From: Sphingomonas panacis
GTDB taxonomy: Bacteria; Pseudomonadota; Alphaproteobacteria; Sphingomonadales; Sphingomonadaceae
Length of the DNA: 64,000 bases
Reading direction: 5' to 3'
Assembly (NCBI RefSeq): GCF_001717955.1
Contig: NZ_CP014168.1
Coordinates: forward strand, 4,061,501 to 4,125,500
Made by a program: the position numbers and the translations under genes
Notes under the pieces: model-generated
Database searches by the model: none
Told to the model about the DNA's origin: nothing
What the model saw: the letters and a program-made list of their open reading frames with translations, nothing else
Part shown: positions 39,028 to 48,087 of the stretch, in pieces
How positions within the stretch are numbered: the first letter of the stretch is position 1
Layout of the letters: the number at the start of each line of letters is the position of its first letter

Positions 39028-39113
39028 GTGCGAACTCCTGGCCGTTCGCTCTTCTCCCCTCCCTCCCTTCCCCGACCGTCGTGCCTTGGTGTAGTTTGTG
39101 GCTCGGAACCAGA

Positions 39114-39428
39114 ATGACAGCGCTGGACAGCAGCGCTCAGGACAGTGACTATCTGCAAATGCCGCATGGAAGCCGCCATCGCGAAACAGGATTGCTCCTT
39201 CGAAGTTCGCACGGCCTCGCGCTCCGCAGAGACGATGGCGGTGTATGGCAACTCGATGCGCCTCACCGCGCTTACCACCTGATCGGCCAGCGCGTACGAC
39301 TGGAAGGAATACGCGACGGGTTCGATCTGCTCGGAGTGACGCAGATAGAGCCGCTCAGTGGCAGGTGGCCGACTGACGAGGCTCGGCCGAACCTGTTTAG
39401 GAGGGCTGTCGATTGGCTCTTGGGGTGA
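39114..39428 (+). CDS. DUF5818-like small protein
   Basis: 104 residues from ATG 39114 (MTALDSSAQDSDY). The core ETGLLLRSSHGLALRRDDGGVWQLDAPHRAYHLIGQRVRLEG followed by RDGFDLLGVTQIEPL has the beta-strand spacing of an OB-like fold, and matches my memory of DUF5818 proteins found next to CHC2/Toprim genes on sphingomonad elements. No catalytic residues are evident; a nucleic-acid-binding role is possible. It is divergent from the Toprim gene, 87 bases apart. Confidence 0.6.
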   Translation: MTALDSSAQDSDYLQMPHGSRHRETGLLLRSSHGLALRRDDGGVWQLDAPHRAYHLIGQRVRLEGIRDGFDLLGVTQIEPLSGRWPTDEARPNLFRRAVDWLLG

Positions 39429-39702
39429 AAGGTCGAAGCCCACGCCCTTCGCTGCTTGATACTCTCACTGTGCTCGGCAGCATGAAGGAGCGAAATCGCC
39501 CCAATCCATGATTGTCGGCACAGGGCGGCCGATGTATGGTTCAGATTGAGATATGATGTCTCACACGTAAGCGTGGCCTGGAGCTTTCAATTACCCACAA
39601 GTGGTCGCGAGCGGGATTCCGTTGGCCGCATGAGCATTGCTCGCCTGGAATCAAGCATGATTCATTCCCTGGCACCTGAAGCGGTTGGCGGGGTGCAACG
39701 TG
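39429..39702. other. Intergenic region with no recognised gene
   Basis: About 275 bp between the DUF5818-like gene and transposase debris. A 63-codon frame (39546-39737) is present but has no ribosome binding site or family resemblance. Confidence 0.35.
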
Positions 39703-39813
39703 GTGACGTCCGTTTTCGATGCGGCAGGATGGGCTGACGGGGATCTCGATCCCGCCGCCTTTCGTGACAAGCGACTGAAGGTCAGGTTCGCGGCATTGTC
39801 GATACGCTCGTGA
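39703..39813 (+). pseudogene. N-terminal remnant of an IS4/Tn5-type transposase
   Basis: Thirty-six codons from GTG 39703 read VTSVFDAAGWADGDLDPAAF and RDKRLKVRFAALS before a stop. The DxxAFRDKRLxxRF pattern is that of the N-terminal DNA-binding region of Tn5/IS4-type transposases. Everything downstream of the first block is lost. Confidence 0.5.
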
Positions 39814-39992
39814 AGGTGGTGGGTGCGCTGGAGGCTGCGGGCATAGAGATCATTGGGCAGAATTCGCCGAGCAGTGGCTTTGGTCGCGGCGTGCGCCTCA
39901 AGGAGACAGCGGCAGGCGCCAGGCCGCAGCGGATGCCTTCGCTTCTTTTCGACCAGGGCTCGTCACCGGAAAGCGACGGCGATGGAAAGTGA
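39810..39992 (+). pseudogene. C-terminal remnant of an XRE-type regulator
   Basis: The frame starts VKVVGALEAAGIEIIGQNSP and continues FGRGVRLKE, matching the usual end of small XRE-family regulators (LEAAGVEFI...GxGVRLRK). The N-terminal helix-turn-helix is missing. It is fused by deletion to the transposase remnant at 39703-39813 and overlaps the start of the SulP pseudogene. Confidence 0.45.
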
Positions 39993-41675
39993 TGCCCGCC
40001 TCGTCGCCTTCACGCCAAAACTGATCACTGTCCTCCAAGAAGGCTATAGCCTCACGAGGCTGAGACGCGATGCCGTCGCCGGTCTGACTGTCGCGATCGT
40101 AGCCCTGCCTCTCGCGATGGCGCTGGCGATCGCCAGCGGTGCCTCGCCTGAGAAGGGTGTCACTACGTCGATCGTCGCAGGATTTCTGATCTCAGCACTA
40201 GGCGGTTCCCGGGTCCAAGTCGGCGGCCCGACGGGGGCATTCGTGGTCGTCGTGTTCAACGTCATCGCGCAACATGGCTATGATGGGCTTCTCCTGGCGA
40301 CCCTTATGGCAGGCGCATTGTTGATCGTGGCAGGCTATGCGAAGCTTGGGTCCCTGGTCCGCTTCATTCCTTTCCCGGTGGTGACAGGCTTTACCGCGGG
40401 AATTGCCGTCATCATCGCGTCCAGTCAGGTGAGGGATTTCTTCGGGCTATCGATGAAGAGCGTGCCCGCGGATTTCATCCCGAAGTGGCAGGCCTATTTT
40501 TCGGCGCTGGGCTCCGTGCATGGCGCAACGCTGGCCATGGGTATTGCGTCACTGGCGCCTATTGTCGGCGTTAGAAGATAGGCGCCGAAATTGCCTGGCT
40601 TCCTGATCGCCGTCGTTGCCGTGTCCGCACTCGTGGCACTTCTTCATTTGCCGGTCGAGACGATCGGCTCGCGGTTCCCCGGCATGCACGTCGGTCTTCC
40701 CGTTCCCAGCGTGCCCGACATTTCACTGAGCAAAGTGCAGGCAGTGATCCCGTCAGCGTTCATCATCGCCTTTCTGGCCGGTATCGAAGCCCTTCTATCG
40801 GCAGTTGTCGCTGACGGAATGGCCAGGTCGCGCCACCGATCGAACCAGGAACTCGTGGGCCAGGGTGTCGCAAATCTCGCTTCCGCTTTGTTTGGAGGCC
40901 TGCCGGCGACCGGTGCGATCGCGCGGACGGCGACCAATATCAAGGCGGGCGCTATAACTCCTGTCGCCGGAATGCTCCATTCGGGGTTCTTGCTGCTGTT
41001 CATCCTGTTTGCCTCGAACCTCATGGTCTTCGTTCCGCTACCCGCCCTTGCGGCGATCCTGTTCATGGTGGCCTGGGGTATGAGCGAGCATGATCGCTTC
41101 AACCGTCTTCTGCGCATGCCGAATGGCGACCGAGGCGTGCTGTTGCTGACGTTCGGCTTGACGGTGCTGGTGGATCTGACCGGCGCCATCGCTGTCGGCG
41201 TTACTCTCGCTTCGCTGTTGTTCATGATGAGAATGAGCCAGGCCGTCGCGATCAGTACCGGGCCCTCCGGCGGAGCCGATCTGGACGAGGGGGAGGAAGG
41301 GGAAGAGACCGGTCAACGCGATGCGCTTCCGGATGGGGTGGAAGTGTTTCGGATCGAGGGGCCGGTCTTCTTCGGAGTTGCGAATGAATTGCTCGATACG
41401 CTGCGCCGTTTTGGCAAGGCGCCCAAGGTCATCATATTCCGTATGCGCGGCGTGCCTCTGCTCGATGCGAGTGGCGGAGCCGTCATCGACGACATGGTCC
41501 GGCAGGCGACTTCGACCGGCATTCGGGTTATTTTGTGGATGTACGAGATCAGCCGCGCGAAATTTTAGAGCGGCTCGACCTGTCCCCGGCGAGCGGCCGC
41601 GCAATGTTCACGCGTGATTATCCGGAAGCCTTGCAGCTCGCGAGGGGAATGCTCGACGACGCGAAGCCGCGGTGA
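39982..41675 (+). pseudogene. SulP-family anion transporter, broken by an amber codon and a frameshift
   Basis: The frame from ATG 39982 encodes SulP transmembrane helices (DAVAGLTVAIVALPLAMALAIA, SRVQVGGPTGAFVVVVF) up to an in-frame TAG at 40579-40581. The same frame resumes at once as APKLPGFLIAVV with more helices (GIEALLSAVVADGMARSRHRSNQELVGQG) and a STAS domain (FRMRGVPLLDASGGAVIDDM). Near 41530-41540 the reading frame shifts: the true STAS end, REILERLDLSPASGRAMF and DYPEALQLARGM, lies in another frame and stops at 41673. Both lesions would need sequencing error or recoding to give a full transporter of about 560 residues. A functional SulP would carry sulfate, bicarbonate or another anion. 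Confidence 0.85.
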
Positions 41676-41717
41676 TCGAGATCTCGTGCAGCAGATGCCC
41701 CTCGGTTGGATTGGCCA

Positions 41718-42392
41718 TTACCGGCCGGACGGGATCATCAGATCTTCGTAAAAGGCGCCGAAGGGCCGGTTTGGATGCCGGATATGCATCTCGAGGATCC
41801 ACACGAAAGGGCTGGGATTGATGTCGACCTCGATGAGCAATCCTTCGTATCGGTGCCTGTGCGGGAAGTCTCCGACCCGATGGCCCGACATTCGCTTCAG
41901 GTTGAGTTCCCAGCCCATGGCGGCGGCTTCCGCCGTGGCGAACTCATAAAGCTGACGGCCTGTCCGTCCTTCTTCTCGCCAGACGTCATGCACGCGATGC
42001 CACAAGGTCAGCACATCTCGACGCGCGCGATGCATGTCTTCGTCCGAACCGATGACAAATGTCTCTCCGCCGTCCCCCTCGAGATTGTTGAGCAGAGGTC
42101 CGATGTCGATGAAGAAGATATCATTGTCGGACAGGACAACGCCCTCTTCCGAGGCGTTGCCATATTCCCGAATGGTATTTCTTCCGAAGCGGACATAGGT
42201 CTTGTGCCATCCCCGCGGGAGGCCAAGCTCCCGCAACGTCGCCTTTGCGGTGGCGACGCCAAATTTCTCGGACATGCCCGGCGCTATGCGTTGCGCGATG
42301 GTCTCTATCGCAAGCCGCGTCTGACGACGCACTTCGAGCATGCCCTCGATCGTGAATTTTCCCCCGACGCTCTCGAGGGATTCAGCATCCAT
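41718..42392 (-). CDS. M24-fold (pita-bread) peptidase-like protein
   Basis: 224 residues from ATG 42392 (GGAAGG upstream; an in-frame TTG at 42407 is less likely). The fold is recognisable from AIETIAQRIAPGMSEKFGVATAKATLRELG, GRNTIREYGNASEEGVVLSDNDIFFIDIGPLLNN, HRVHDVWREEGRTGRQLYEFA and MSGHRVGDFPHRHRY. Aminopeptidase P/methionine aminopeptidase enzymes bind two metals through Asp, Asp, His, Glu, Glu; here DIGPL and SGHRVG keep some positions but the classic DxG...D and final Glu positions are only partly clear. It may be a divergent enzyme, for example creatinase-like. It is convergent with the SulP pseudogene. Confidence 0.7.
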   Translation of the reverse strand: MDAESLESVGGKFTIEGMLEVRRQTRLAIETIAQRIAPGMSEKFGVATAKATLRELGLPRGWHKTYVRFGRNTIREYGNASEEGVVLSDNDIFFIDIGPLLNNLEGDGGETFVIGSDEDMHRARRDVLTLWHRVHDVWREEGRTGRQLYEFATAEAAAMGWELNLKRMSGHRVGDFPHRHRYEGLLIEVDINPSPFVWILEMHIRHPNRPFGAFYEDLMIPSGR

Positions 42393-42552
42393 ATCCGACC
42401 CTTCCAACCTTCGATGATCCGCTAGACGATCACGCGCGATCGTGACCGACGTCGCACAATATCATCGATCGGCTCGAACGGGGCGATTTCCTTGAATGTC
42501 GAACCGACGTCTCTAGCCTTACAGGCGCTGGGAAACGGTCGCCGGCCCGGAC

Positions 42553-42810
42553 TCAAGCACTCCGGCTTCTGATCAGGCGGTAAATCCACAAGAGCAGCAC
42601 TGCTCCTGCGGTCGCGATCAGGATGCTCACGATATGGCCGTTACCGCCAATGCCCAGCTGGCTGCCGATGAAGCCGCCGACCAGGCCGCCAGCAATCCCG
42701 ATGAGGATCGTGACAATGATACCGCCGGGATCTTTGCCGGGCATGATCCATTTGGCGAGCGCGCCGGCGATCAGGCCGACAATGATCCATCCGAGAAAAC
42801 CATATTCCAT
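42553..42810 (-). CDS. GlsB/YeaQ/YmgE-family stress membrane protein
   Basis: 85 residues with three hydrophobic helices: FLGWIIVGLIAGALAKWIMPG, GGIIVTILIGIAGGLVGGFIG and IVSILIATAGAVLLLWIYRLI. The motif AKWIMPGKDPGG and glycine-rich second helix define the transglycosylase-associated (GlsB/YeaQ) family, linked to envelope stress in bacteria. The basic end RLIRSRSA is typical. A short gap separates it from the small gene upstream at 42859-43050 on the same strand. Confidence 0.9.
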   Translation of the reverse strand: MEYGFLGWIIVGLIAGALAKWIMPGKDPGGIIVTILIGIAGGLVGGFIGSQLGIGGNGHIVSILIATAGAVLLLWIYRLIRSRSA

Positions 42811-42858
42811 TGCATTTCTCCCGTTGAAAACCCGGCTTATCGGAGCCTCGAACGGCCT

Positions 42859-43050
42859 TCAGATTTTGGTCGCCAGCTGCTTGAGCATGTCATGCGCCTC
42901 GACGTCGTACTGGACCGCCAGAAGCCGATGTGCGGCGGCCGCCTCGGGGGCGGTCGCGGTTTCCGCAGCCGTCCACTCACGCCGAGCGCGTTCCTCGCAG
43001 TAACCTATATTCTCGCAGCTCCTGACGAGCGTGGATCGTTCATGGGCCAT
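42859..43050 (-). CDS. Small unidentified helical protein
   Basis: 63 residues, MAHERSTLVRSCENIGYCEERARREWTAAE onward, ending LLAVQYDVEAHDMLKQLATKI. It looks like one or two amphipathic helices with two cysteines near the N-terminus. TAGGGA lies upstream of the ATG at 43050. It precedes the GlsB-like gene on the same strand. I cannot assign a family; codon use looks coding. Confidence 0.45.
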   Translation of the reverse strand: MAHERSTLVRSCENIGYCEERARREWTAAETATAPEAAAAHRLLAVQYDVEAHDMLKQLATKI

Positions 43051-43181
43051 TCCGAGTCCCTACCACGGCCTCTCAATTATTGCGAGTCGTTCTCAAAATG
43101 ACCGGGCGTTTCTCAAGCGCCAGTTCGGGTAAAACCTAAACTTCCGACGCTGCTATCGAAACGGGTGGACCCGTCGTCGCG

Positions 43182-43210
43182 TTGACATGGACCATTGAGT
43201 AGTCCAAATT
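43182..43210 (+). promoter_or_regulatory. Promoter-like sequence with inverted repeat before the Phd/PIN pair
   Basis: TTGACA (43182-43187) is followed after 17 bases by CAAATT, and the spacer contains TGGAC (43188) and GTCCA (43202) as an inverted repeat. This could be an autoregulated promoter of the toxin-antitoxin genes; the -10 match is poor. Confidence 0.3.
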
Positions 43211-43241
43211 GGAAAGTGTCTTCTGAAGCAGGGTGAATAGC

Positions 43242-43499
43242 ATGCATATTTCCGTCAGCGATGCCAAAGGGCAACTCACGGATCTCGTGCGTCGCGCTGA
43301 AGCGGGCGATGAAGTCATCCTGACACGCCATGGGCAAGCCGCCGTGAAGCTCGTTCCGGTCCGGCGGGTGAGTAACGGAAAGGAGCGCCGCAAGCTCCTG
43401 GACACTGTTCGGATGACGGGAGCGGCAAAGGCCCATCCCGGACCAAATGCCGCGCGCAGCCAGGATTTCCTCTATGGCGACGACGGCTTGCCTGGATGA
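43242..43499 (+). CDS. Phd/YefM-type antitoxin
   Basis: 85 residues from ATG 43242 (MHISVSDAKGQLTDLVRRAEAGDEVILTRHGQAAVKLVPV), a textbook Phd/YefM N-terminal DNA-binding fold. The C-terminal tail (GPNAARSQDFLYGDDGLPG) resembles the part that wraps PIN toxins. A GTG three codons earlier is also possible. Its stop overlaps the toxin start (ATGA), giving translational coupling. It neutralises the adjacent PIN RNase and represses the operon. Confidence 0.88.
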   Translation: MHISVSDAKGQLTDLVRRAEAGDEVILTRHGQAAVKLVPVRRVSNGKERRKLLDTVRMTGAAKAHPGPNAARSQDFLYGDDGLPG

Positions 43500-43879
43500 T
43501 TGCCGTCGACACATCGGCACTGATGGCCGTCGTCCTCGATGAGCCACAGGCAGCCGCCTGCATTGCTATCCTTGAGGCGGAGGACGACCTCCTGATCTCC
43601 GCCGGCACCGTGGCGGAAGCATTGATCGTGTCTGCCCGGCGCAATGTTGCTGAGGAAATCGCGAGCCTCATCGACGGCCTTGGCTTTGACATCGTGACTG
43701 TCACGCCGATCAGCGCACGGCGGATTGCGGAAGCCTACGCCAAATGGGGCAAGGGCATTCACCCCGCAGCGCTCAATTTCGGTGATTGCTTCGCATATGA
43801 TGTCGCCAAAGAGCATGACTGTCCCCTGCTCTTCGTCGGCGATGATTTCGCTAAGACTGATATCGAGCGCGCAATCTGA
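43496..43879 (+). CDS. vapC: VapC-type PIN-domain toxin
   Basis: 127 residues with PIN acidic residues in MIAVDTSALMAVVLDEP, AGTVAEALIV and NFGDCFAYDVAK, followed by LLFVGDDFAKTDI. It is a probable Mg2+-dependent endoribonuclease, coupled by an ATGA overlap to the Phd-type antitoxin. Its C-terminal blocks (LNFGDCFAY, GDDFxxTDIE) match those of the PIN toxin at 21303-21698, though the antitoxins belong to different families. Confidence 0.9.
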   Translation: MIAVDTSALMAVVLDEPQAAACIAILEAEDDLLISAGTVAEALIVSARRNVAEEIASLIDGLGFDIVTVTPISARRIAEAYAKWGKGIHPAALNFGDCFAYDVAKEHDCPLLFVGDDFAKTDIERAI

Positions 43880-43965
43880 CACCGAAGGCGGCCGCAACCC
43901 GGCCGAGCGGCACCGGCAAACGATTTGGCCCGTTGGTCAAATGCGAGACCATTTCAGCGGCCGTC

Positions 43966-45780
43966 CTAAACTGCTGTGGCCGATCGAATTCCTTCTCGAG
44001 GCTTCCCGACAAGCATGTCCCTTATCTCGTCTCGCGAGAGCGGCGGCGAGCAGTGCATCCCCTGCCCTAGCTGGCAGCCCAACTCGACCAAAGTGGCAGC
44101 ACATCGACGGTTATCAATGGATTTCGCGATAAGCTCTATGCCGAGTCTGCGGCCGATCAGCACCGCCGCTTCGATAAACGCCGTCTCAGGCCCGTTCTCC
44201 ACGGCGGTTTCTAACGAGCCCACGTCGATTTTGATGGCATCGACAGGGGCAGTGAGAAGGTTCCTGAGCGATACCGGCGCGGTGCCAAAGTCGTCGAGGG
44301 TCACCCGGATCCCAAGACCGCGGAGGATTTGCACCTGGCCGTTGACCTCGCCTCGCCCTACCAACTGATAGAGATGCGCGGACAGGTCGAGGATGATGCC
44401 GTCGGGCGCGATCGGATATGTCGATGACAACCTTTGGAACTGGTCGAGAACATGTCCCTCGCGGATGTCGGCCTCCGTGATGTTGACCGTGATTGGATAG
44501 TTTTCGAGATCGGCATCCCGCCAATACAGCGCATCGTTACCGATGAGCTCGAACATATGTCCCGTGAGGGCGCGCGCGAGGCGGCGGTCAGAAATTGCAT
44601 CGAGGAAGTCGCGAGCCGGCACGACTCCGCCGGCGCGATTGCGGAGCCTGCAAAGCGCCTCAAGGCATCTGATCTCACCAGTCAGGAGGTCGAAGACCGG
44701 CTGATAGTGCACTTCGATGCGCCGGTCGTTCAAGGCAGATTCGAGATTTCGCACAGCTACGATGCGATGCGTGATCCGCGTGTCCAGACCGGGCCAATAG
44801 CGTATGAAACCGCCTCTTCCGCTGTCCTTAGCATGATACAGGGCGAAATCCGCATTCTGCTTGACCGTTTCAGGTCCCCCATCTTCCGGCATGAACACAG
44901 CGCCGCCGATGGTCGCAGCAGGCGCAATCAACGAGCCATTGCAATGAACCGGGTCATCCAGTCGCGAAAGGATCCCGCGGGCGAAGGCATCGAGGTCGTG
45001 GAGGCTTTCCTCCTGCTGGACGATGATCGCAAATTCGTCGCCGCCAATGCGGAAGATTCTGTCCGGCGCCACGCCGGCTGCAACGCGCCCGGCGACGGCC
45101 TCGATCATGCAGTCCCCCGCATCATGACCGTAGAAATCATTCGTCACCTTCAAATTATCGAGATCGATGATCAGAACGGCCCACGCTCCAGCCTCGTCGC
45201 AAGGCAATTGAGAAAGCGCCTGGTTGAAAGCGTACCGATTGGGCAATTGCGTCAGCGCGTCGGTCGTGGCGCGGCGTTCCCGTTCGAGCACGCGTTCGTG
45301 GCGCCCGAAGGCTATCTCGCACAAATGCACACAGGTTTCGATGAAGCGGCGCTCGCTATCGCCGGGGCTTCGGTAGGTGCGGCAATAGAAGGCGATCGTG
45401 CCGATCACTATGCGTTCGGCATCAAATATCGGCATGGACCAGCAGGCTTTCATCCCAAGCTTGAGGGCCGGCTCCCTGAAACGGACCCAGCGGGAATCAT
45501 GCTCGATATCGGTGACAATGACTGGCTCGGCGAAATAGGCCGCAGTGCCGCATGAGCCGACCTGCGGGCCGATCACGACATTGTCCAGGCCGGCCAGATA
45601 GTCTGCCGGCAGGCTGGGCCCAGCGAGCGGATGGACGAGACCGTTTCGATCCACCCGCAGGACGGTACAGGTGATATCGGGCAGCATTGCCTCGATTTCC
45701 TCGCAGAGCTGAGCCACCGTTGCCTCCAGGCTCGCCCCCCTTGCAATCATTTCGAGTATCTTGTTTTGCAGGACAAGCAC
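43966..45780 (-). CDS. GAF-GGDEF-EAL cyclic-di-GMP protein
   Basis: 604 residues. The order is a GAF-like sensor (ILEMIARGASLEATVAQLCEEIEAMLPD, about residues 5-160), a GGDEF domain with intact RIGGDEFAII near residue 245, and an EAL domain with EVHYQPVFDLLTGEIRCLEALCRL near residue 373, so the EAL signature is kept. Later EAL catalytic motifs are less clear (VTLDDFGTAPVSLRNLL instead of the usual DDFGTGYSSL), so phosphodiesterase activity is uncertain. There is no ATG near the start; GTG 45780 and TTG 45813 are the options, and I favour GTG because the longer form begins with a tryptophan/glycine-rich string. It is probably a stand-alone cytosolic sensor. Confidence 0.85.
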   Translation of the reverse strand: MLVLQNKILEMIARGASLEATVAQLCEEIEAMLPDITCTVLRVDRNGLVHPLAGPSLPADYLAGLDNVVIGPQVGSCGTAAYFAEPVIVTDIEHDSRWVRFREPALKLGMKACWSMPIFDAERIVIGTIAFYCRTYRSPGDSERRFIETCVHLCEIAFGRHERVLERERRATTDALTQLPNRYAFNQALSQLPCDEAGAWAVLIIDLDNLKVTNDFYGHDAGDCMIEAVAGRVAAGVAPDRIFRIGGDEFAIIVQQEESLHDLDAFARGILSRLDDPVHCNGSLIAPAATIGGAVFMPEDGGPETVKQNADFALYHAKDSGRGGFIRYWPGLDTRITHRIVAVRNLESALNDRRIEVHYQPVFDLLTGEIRCLEALCRLRNRAGGVVPARDFLDAISDRRLARALTGHMFELIGNDALYWRDADLENYPITVNITEADIREGHVLDQFQRLSSTYPIAPDGIILDLSAHLYQLVGRGEVNGQVQILRGLGIRVTLDDFGTAPVSLRNLLTAPVDAIKIDVGSLETAVENGPETAFIEAAVLIGRRLGIELIAKSIDNRRCAATLVELGCQLGQGMHCSPPLSRDEIRDMLVGKPREGIRSATAV

Positions 45781-46025
45781 AGTCCAACCCCACCAACCCC
45801 ATCCGAAGGACAAGGGTTTAAAGGTGTTTGCTTAATCACCGGCTAAAAGATCGATCGAAGTCCCGATAAAAATAGGCCGATCTGGCAGTATTTCCTTTGA
45901 GTTAAGTATAAGTCCGTGAGAAAATGACGGGAATACACGAGAAACATAGGGTAACGGCACGCACACCAAGAGCGGCATCCCAGCGCTGCAGGTGATATTT
46001 CGCCTGCCGCCAGCCAGTTTGGCGG

Positions 46026-46532
46026 CTACGAGCTGGTGTTATGCGTGCCCTTTTCGAGTAGGGTGTCGAAATAGACCCGCATGAGTTGACGCGCATCTGG
46101 GCTCAGGCGGACATAGACCCTGCGTTTGTCCACCGGATCCTTCTCCCTCACGATCAGGCCCTTTTGGGTCAGTATTCGGGCCCATCGACAGGACGTGCTG
46201 GACGGAACCCGCGCCATAGCCGAGAGGCTGGTAATCTTGACCTTCTCGTTCCGGGCCTCGGCACTGTGAAGATCGAGCAACATGTCCCAAGCCGGATCGG
46301 CGAACAGGTCGTTCCCGAAGATCACTTGACGCAAACGCAGGGCCATGAGCCAAAGATTGGCGATCTGAACCCCGGCCTCATAGCTTTGGTTCGATCTGAG
46401 ACCAGCCAGCTGTTCAAGAATTGCAGATTCGACGCCGCTCGCGTCGCCGGCGAGACCCATCCCTTGGTCATAGTCGGTTGCCGGATTGTCGCGCAGTTCG
46501 CGCGGCGGAAATGACCGTGATTGCTCGTTCAT
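46026..46532 (-). CDS. MarR-like winged-helix regulator
   Basis: 168 residues. A helical start (YEAGVQIANLWLMALRLRQVIFGNDLFADPAWDMLLDLHSAEARNE) is followed by a winged helix (VKITSLSAMARVPSSTSCRWARILTQKGLIVREKDPVDKRRVYVRLSPDARQLM). The paralogue at 48461-48970 shares the FADPAWDMLLDL block and the wing. The pattern occurs repeatedly in sphingomonads. There is no nearby partner, since the regions on both sides are intergenic. The target is unknown. Confidence 0.75.
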   Translation of the reverse strand: MNEQSRSFPPRELRDNPATDYDQGMGLAGDASGVESAILEQLAGLRSNQSYEAGVQIANLWLMALRLRQVIFGNDLFADPAWDMLLDLHSAEARNEKVKITSLSAMARVPSSTSCRWARILTQKGLIVREKDPVDKRRVYVRLSPDARQLMRVYFDTLLEKGTHNTSS

Positions 46533-46936
46533 GAGTTACTCCTGACGGCTATATCTTGCTGCTTGGGCTACCGGCCGATGATGCGTCGAGCTGTGGCTCG
46601 GGACTCGCCGTGACGGTCGAGGGCTCGCTGCGTGTTGACCCGCGGCCTGCGCAATGCGGCGTTGGATCGATGCATGCACGGGCAGCAGTCTCCTGAAGCG
46701 GGCGAGAAATCTGGAGCACGAAAGGTGCGCTATGCCGCTTTGAAACGCTCTCCGCATCGCTCCTCCGTTTCAGGTTTTGCTGTCCACCTCACAACTTAAG
46801 GCGCGCTGGCAGCCCGTTTGCCTAACCTGCGCGGAAGCGATTGATGGATCCGATCTGGAGCAAGTCGCGGTCAGACAGGCGTGACGAGGGCGTTCCTAGG
46901 CAGCGCATGCCTCGAGCGCTCGCGCTCGTTTCGTCA
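46533..46936. other. Intergenic region between MarR-like gene and CDF transporter gene
   Basis: About 400 bp. A 73-codon minus-strand frame (46536-46757) is arginine- and serine-rich and has no ribosome binding site, so it is not called. No terminator or RNA gene is clear. Confidence 0.35.
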
Positions 46937-47608
46937 TCAGGATTGGGAAACAGCCTCCGATCCGGCGCGTGTGACCGGCGGGCGATCAACTCGTTCGTGT
47001 CTTAGTTCGGATTGTGCCTCCCGGATGATCTGCCATCCACCGCTCACCCCCAGCCCCGCGAGAACGATGGCGACAATGATGTCGGGCCAGATGGCGCCGG
47101 TGCCGAAGACTCCCAGGGCGGCCAACACTACAGCGATGTTGCCGATCGCGTCGTTACGTGAACAGATCCACACCGATCGCCTGTTGGCGTCGCCTTCGCG
47201 ATGCCGCCAGAGCATGATAGCGCAGACGATGTTGGCGACCAGCGCCAGCACCCCTATCATTCCCATCATTTCTGCGGCGGGCAAGGTTCCGGCAAGGGCC
47301 AGCGAGGCCGTGCTGCCCAGCACCCAAAGTCCCAGGAGTAGTAAGGAGCCGCCCTTGAGCAGCGCGGCGCGTGCACGCCAACGCAGCGCCAGCCCGGCGA
47401 CAGCGAGACTGATCGCATAATTGGCGGCATCGCCAAGGAAATCGAGCGCATCGGCCATCAGCGAGGCCGAATGCGCCCTCACGCCCATGATGATCTCCAC
47501 CGCGAACATGCCCGCGTTGATTGCAAGGGCAATCCACAGGACCCGCCGCCATGTCTTGTCCGGCTTTGGCGGTATGGGCTCGCAGCCGCCACAGCATCCA
47601 CCTGCCAT
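46937..47608 (-). CDS. CDF-family metal cation transporter
   Basis: 223 residues from ATG 47608 (GAGGAAG upstream). It starts with a Cys-rich motif MAGGCCGGCEP and has about six membrane helices. Helix 2 has HSASLMADALDFLGDAANY, with the conserved His/Asp/Asp residues of cation diffusion facilitators (usual HSxADxxHD changed here), and helix 5 has SRNDAIGNIAVVLAALGVF. The cytosolic C-terminal domain is very short. It should export Zn, Cd or a similar divalent metal. It is divergent from a MerR-type regulator with a MerR-style operator between them, so it is metal induced. Confidence 0.85.
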   Translation of the reverse strand: MAGGCCGGCEPIPPKPDKTWRRVLWIALAINAGMFAVEIIMGVRAHSASLMADALDFLGDAANYAISLAVAGLALRWRARAALLKGGSLLLLGLWVLGSTASLALAGTLPAAEMMGMIGVLALVANIVCAIMLWRHREGDANRRSVWICSRNDAIGNIAVVLAALGVFGTGAIWPDIIVAIVLAGLGVSGGWQIIREAQSELRHERVDRPPVTRAGSEAVSQS

Positions 47609-47640
47609 GTCACTTCCTCGATTCTTCGGATACGATCGCG

Positions 47641-47671
47641 TAAATGGACCCTGTACCAACTACAGGGTCAA
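47641..47671 (-). promoter_or_regulatory. MerR-type promoter/operator of the CDF gene
   Basis: On the minus strand, -35 TTGACC (47666-47671) and a -10-like CATTTA (47641-47646) are separated by 19 bases. Such a long spacer is the hallmark of promoters opened by MerR proteins. The spacer holds the dyad ACCCTGTA / TACAGGGT (47648-47668). Confidence 0.72.
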
Positions 47672-47675
47672 GAGC

Positions 47676-48086
47676 ATGGCATTGACGATCGGTGGTCTCG
47701 GACGGGCGACGGGCACCAAGATCGAGACTATCCGCTATTATGAACGGATCGGCTTGCTTCCCAAGCCGGTTCGAACCAACGGAAACTATCGTGATTATAG
47801 TGCTGCCGAACTCGGGCGGCTGTCATTCATCCGGCGAGCGCGTGACCTGGGTTTCTCGATCGACCAGGTTCGGGCGCTGCTGACCTTGTCGGATGAACGG
47901 AGACAGGATTGCGCGACAGTTGATGCTCTGGCCCGAACCCATCTGGGAGAGGTCGAACGCAAAATCGCCGACCTGGAAGCGCTGCGGAGCGAACTGTCGG
48001 CACTGATCGCGTCCTGCACCGGCGGCACCGTCGCGTGTTGCCGGATCATCGAGGCGCTCGCGCCGCACGCGATCTTTGAGGGGTGA
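47676..48086 (+). CDS. MerR-family metal-responsive regulator
   Basis: 136 residues from ATG 47676. The helix-turn-helix reads [25 protein letters not shown] and the dimerisation helix [13 protein letters not shown]. Metal-binding cysteines are at the expected CadR/PbrR/ZntR-like places: DCATVDALA at the start of the dimer helix, then [10 protein letters not shown] near the C-terminus. It would twist the overlapping 19-bp-spacer promoter when metal binds and turn on the divergent CDF exporter. The YnfA gene follows immediately and could be co-transcribed. Confidence 0.9.
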   Translation: MALTIGGLGRATGTKIETIRYYERIGLLPKPVRTNGNYRDYSAAELGRLSFIRRARDLGFSIDQVRALLTLSDERRQDCATVDALARTHLGEVERKIADLEALRSELSALIASCTGGTVACCRIIEALAPHAIFEG

Positions 48087-48087
48087 A

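Noticed and set aside
40579..40581. The in-frame TAG in SulP as a recoded (for example pyrrolysine-like) codon
   Set aside because: No recoding machinery is expected in this group and a second lesion further down the gene points to decay.
43496..43879. The two PIN toxins (21303 and 43496) as a recent duplication
   Set aside because: They share only short family blocks and are paired with antitoxins of different families.
46536..46757. A 73-codon arginine-rich frame downstream of the MarR-like gene
   Set aside because: Composition reflects GC-rich non-coding DNA and there is no start signal.
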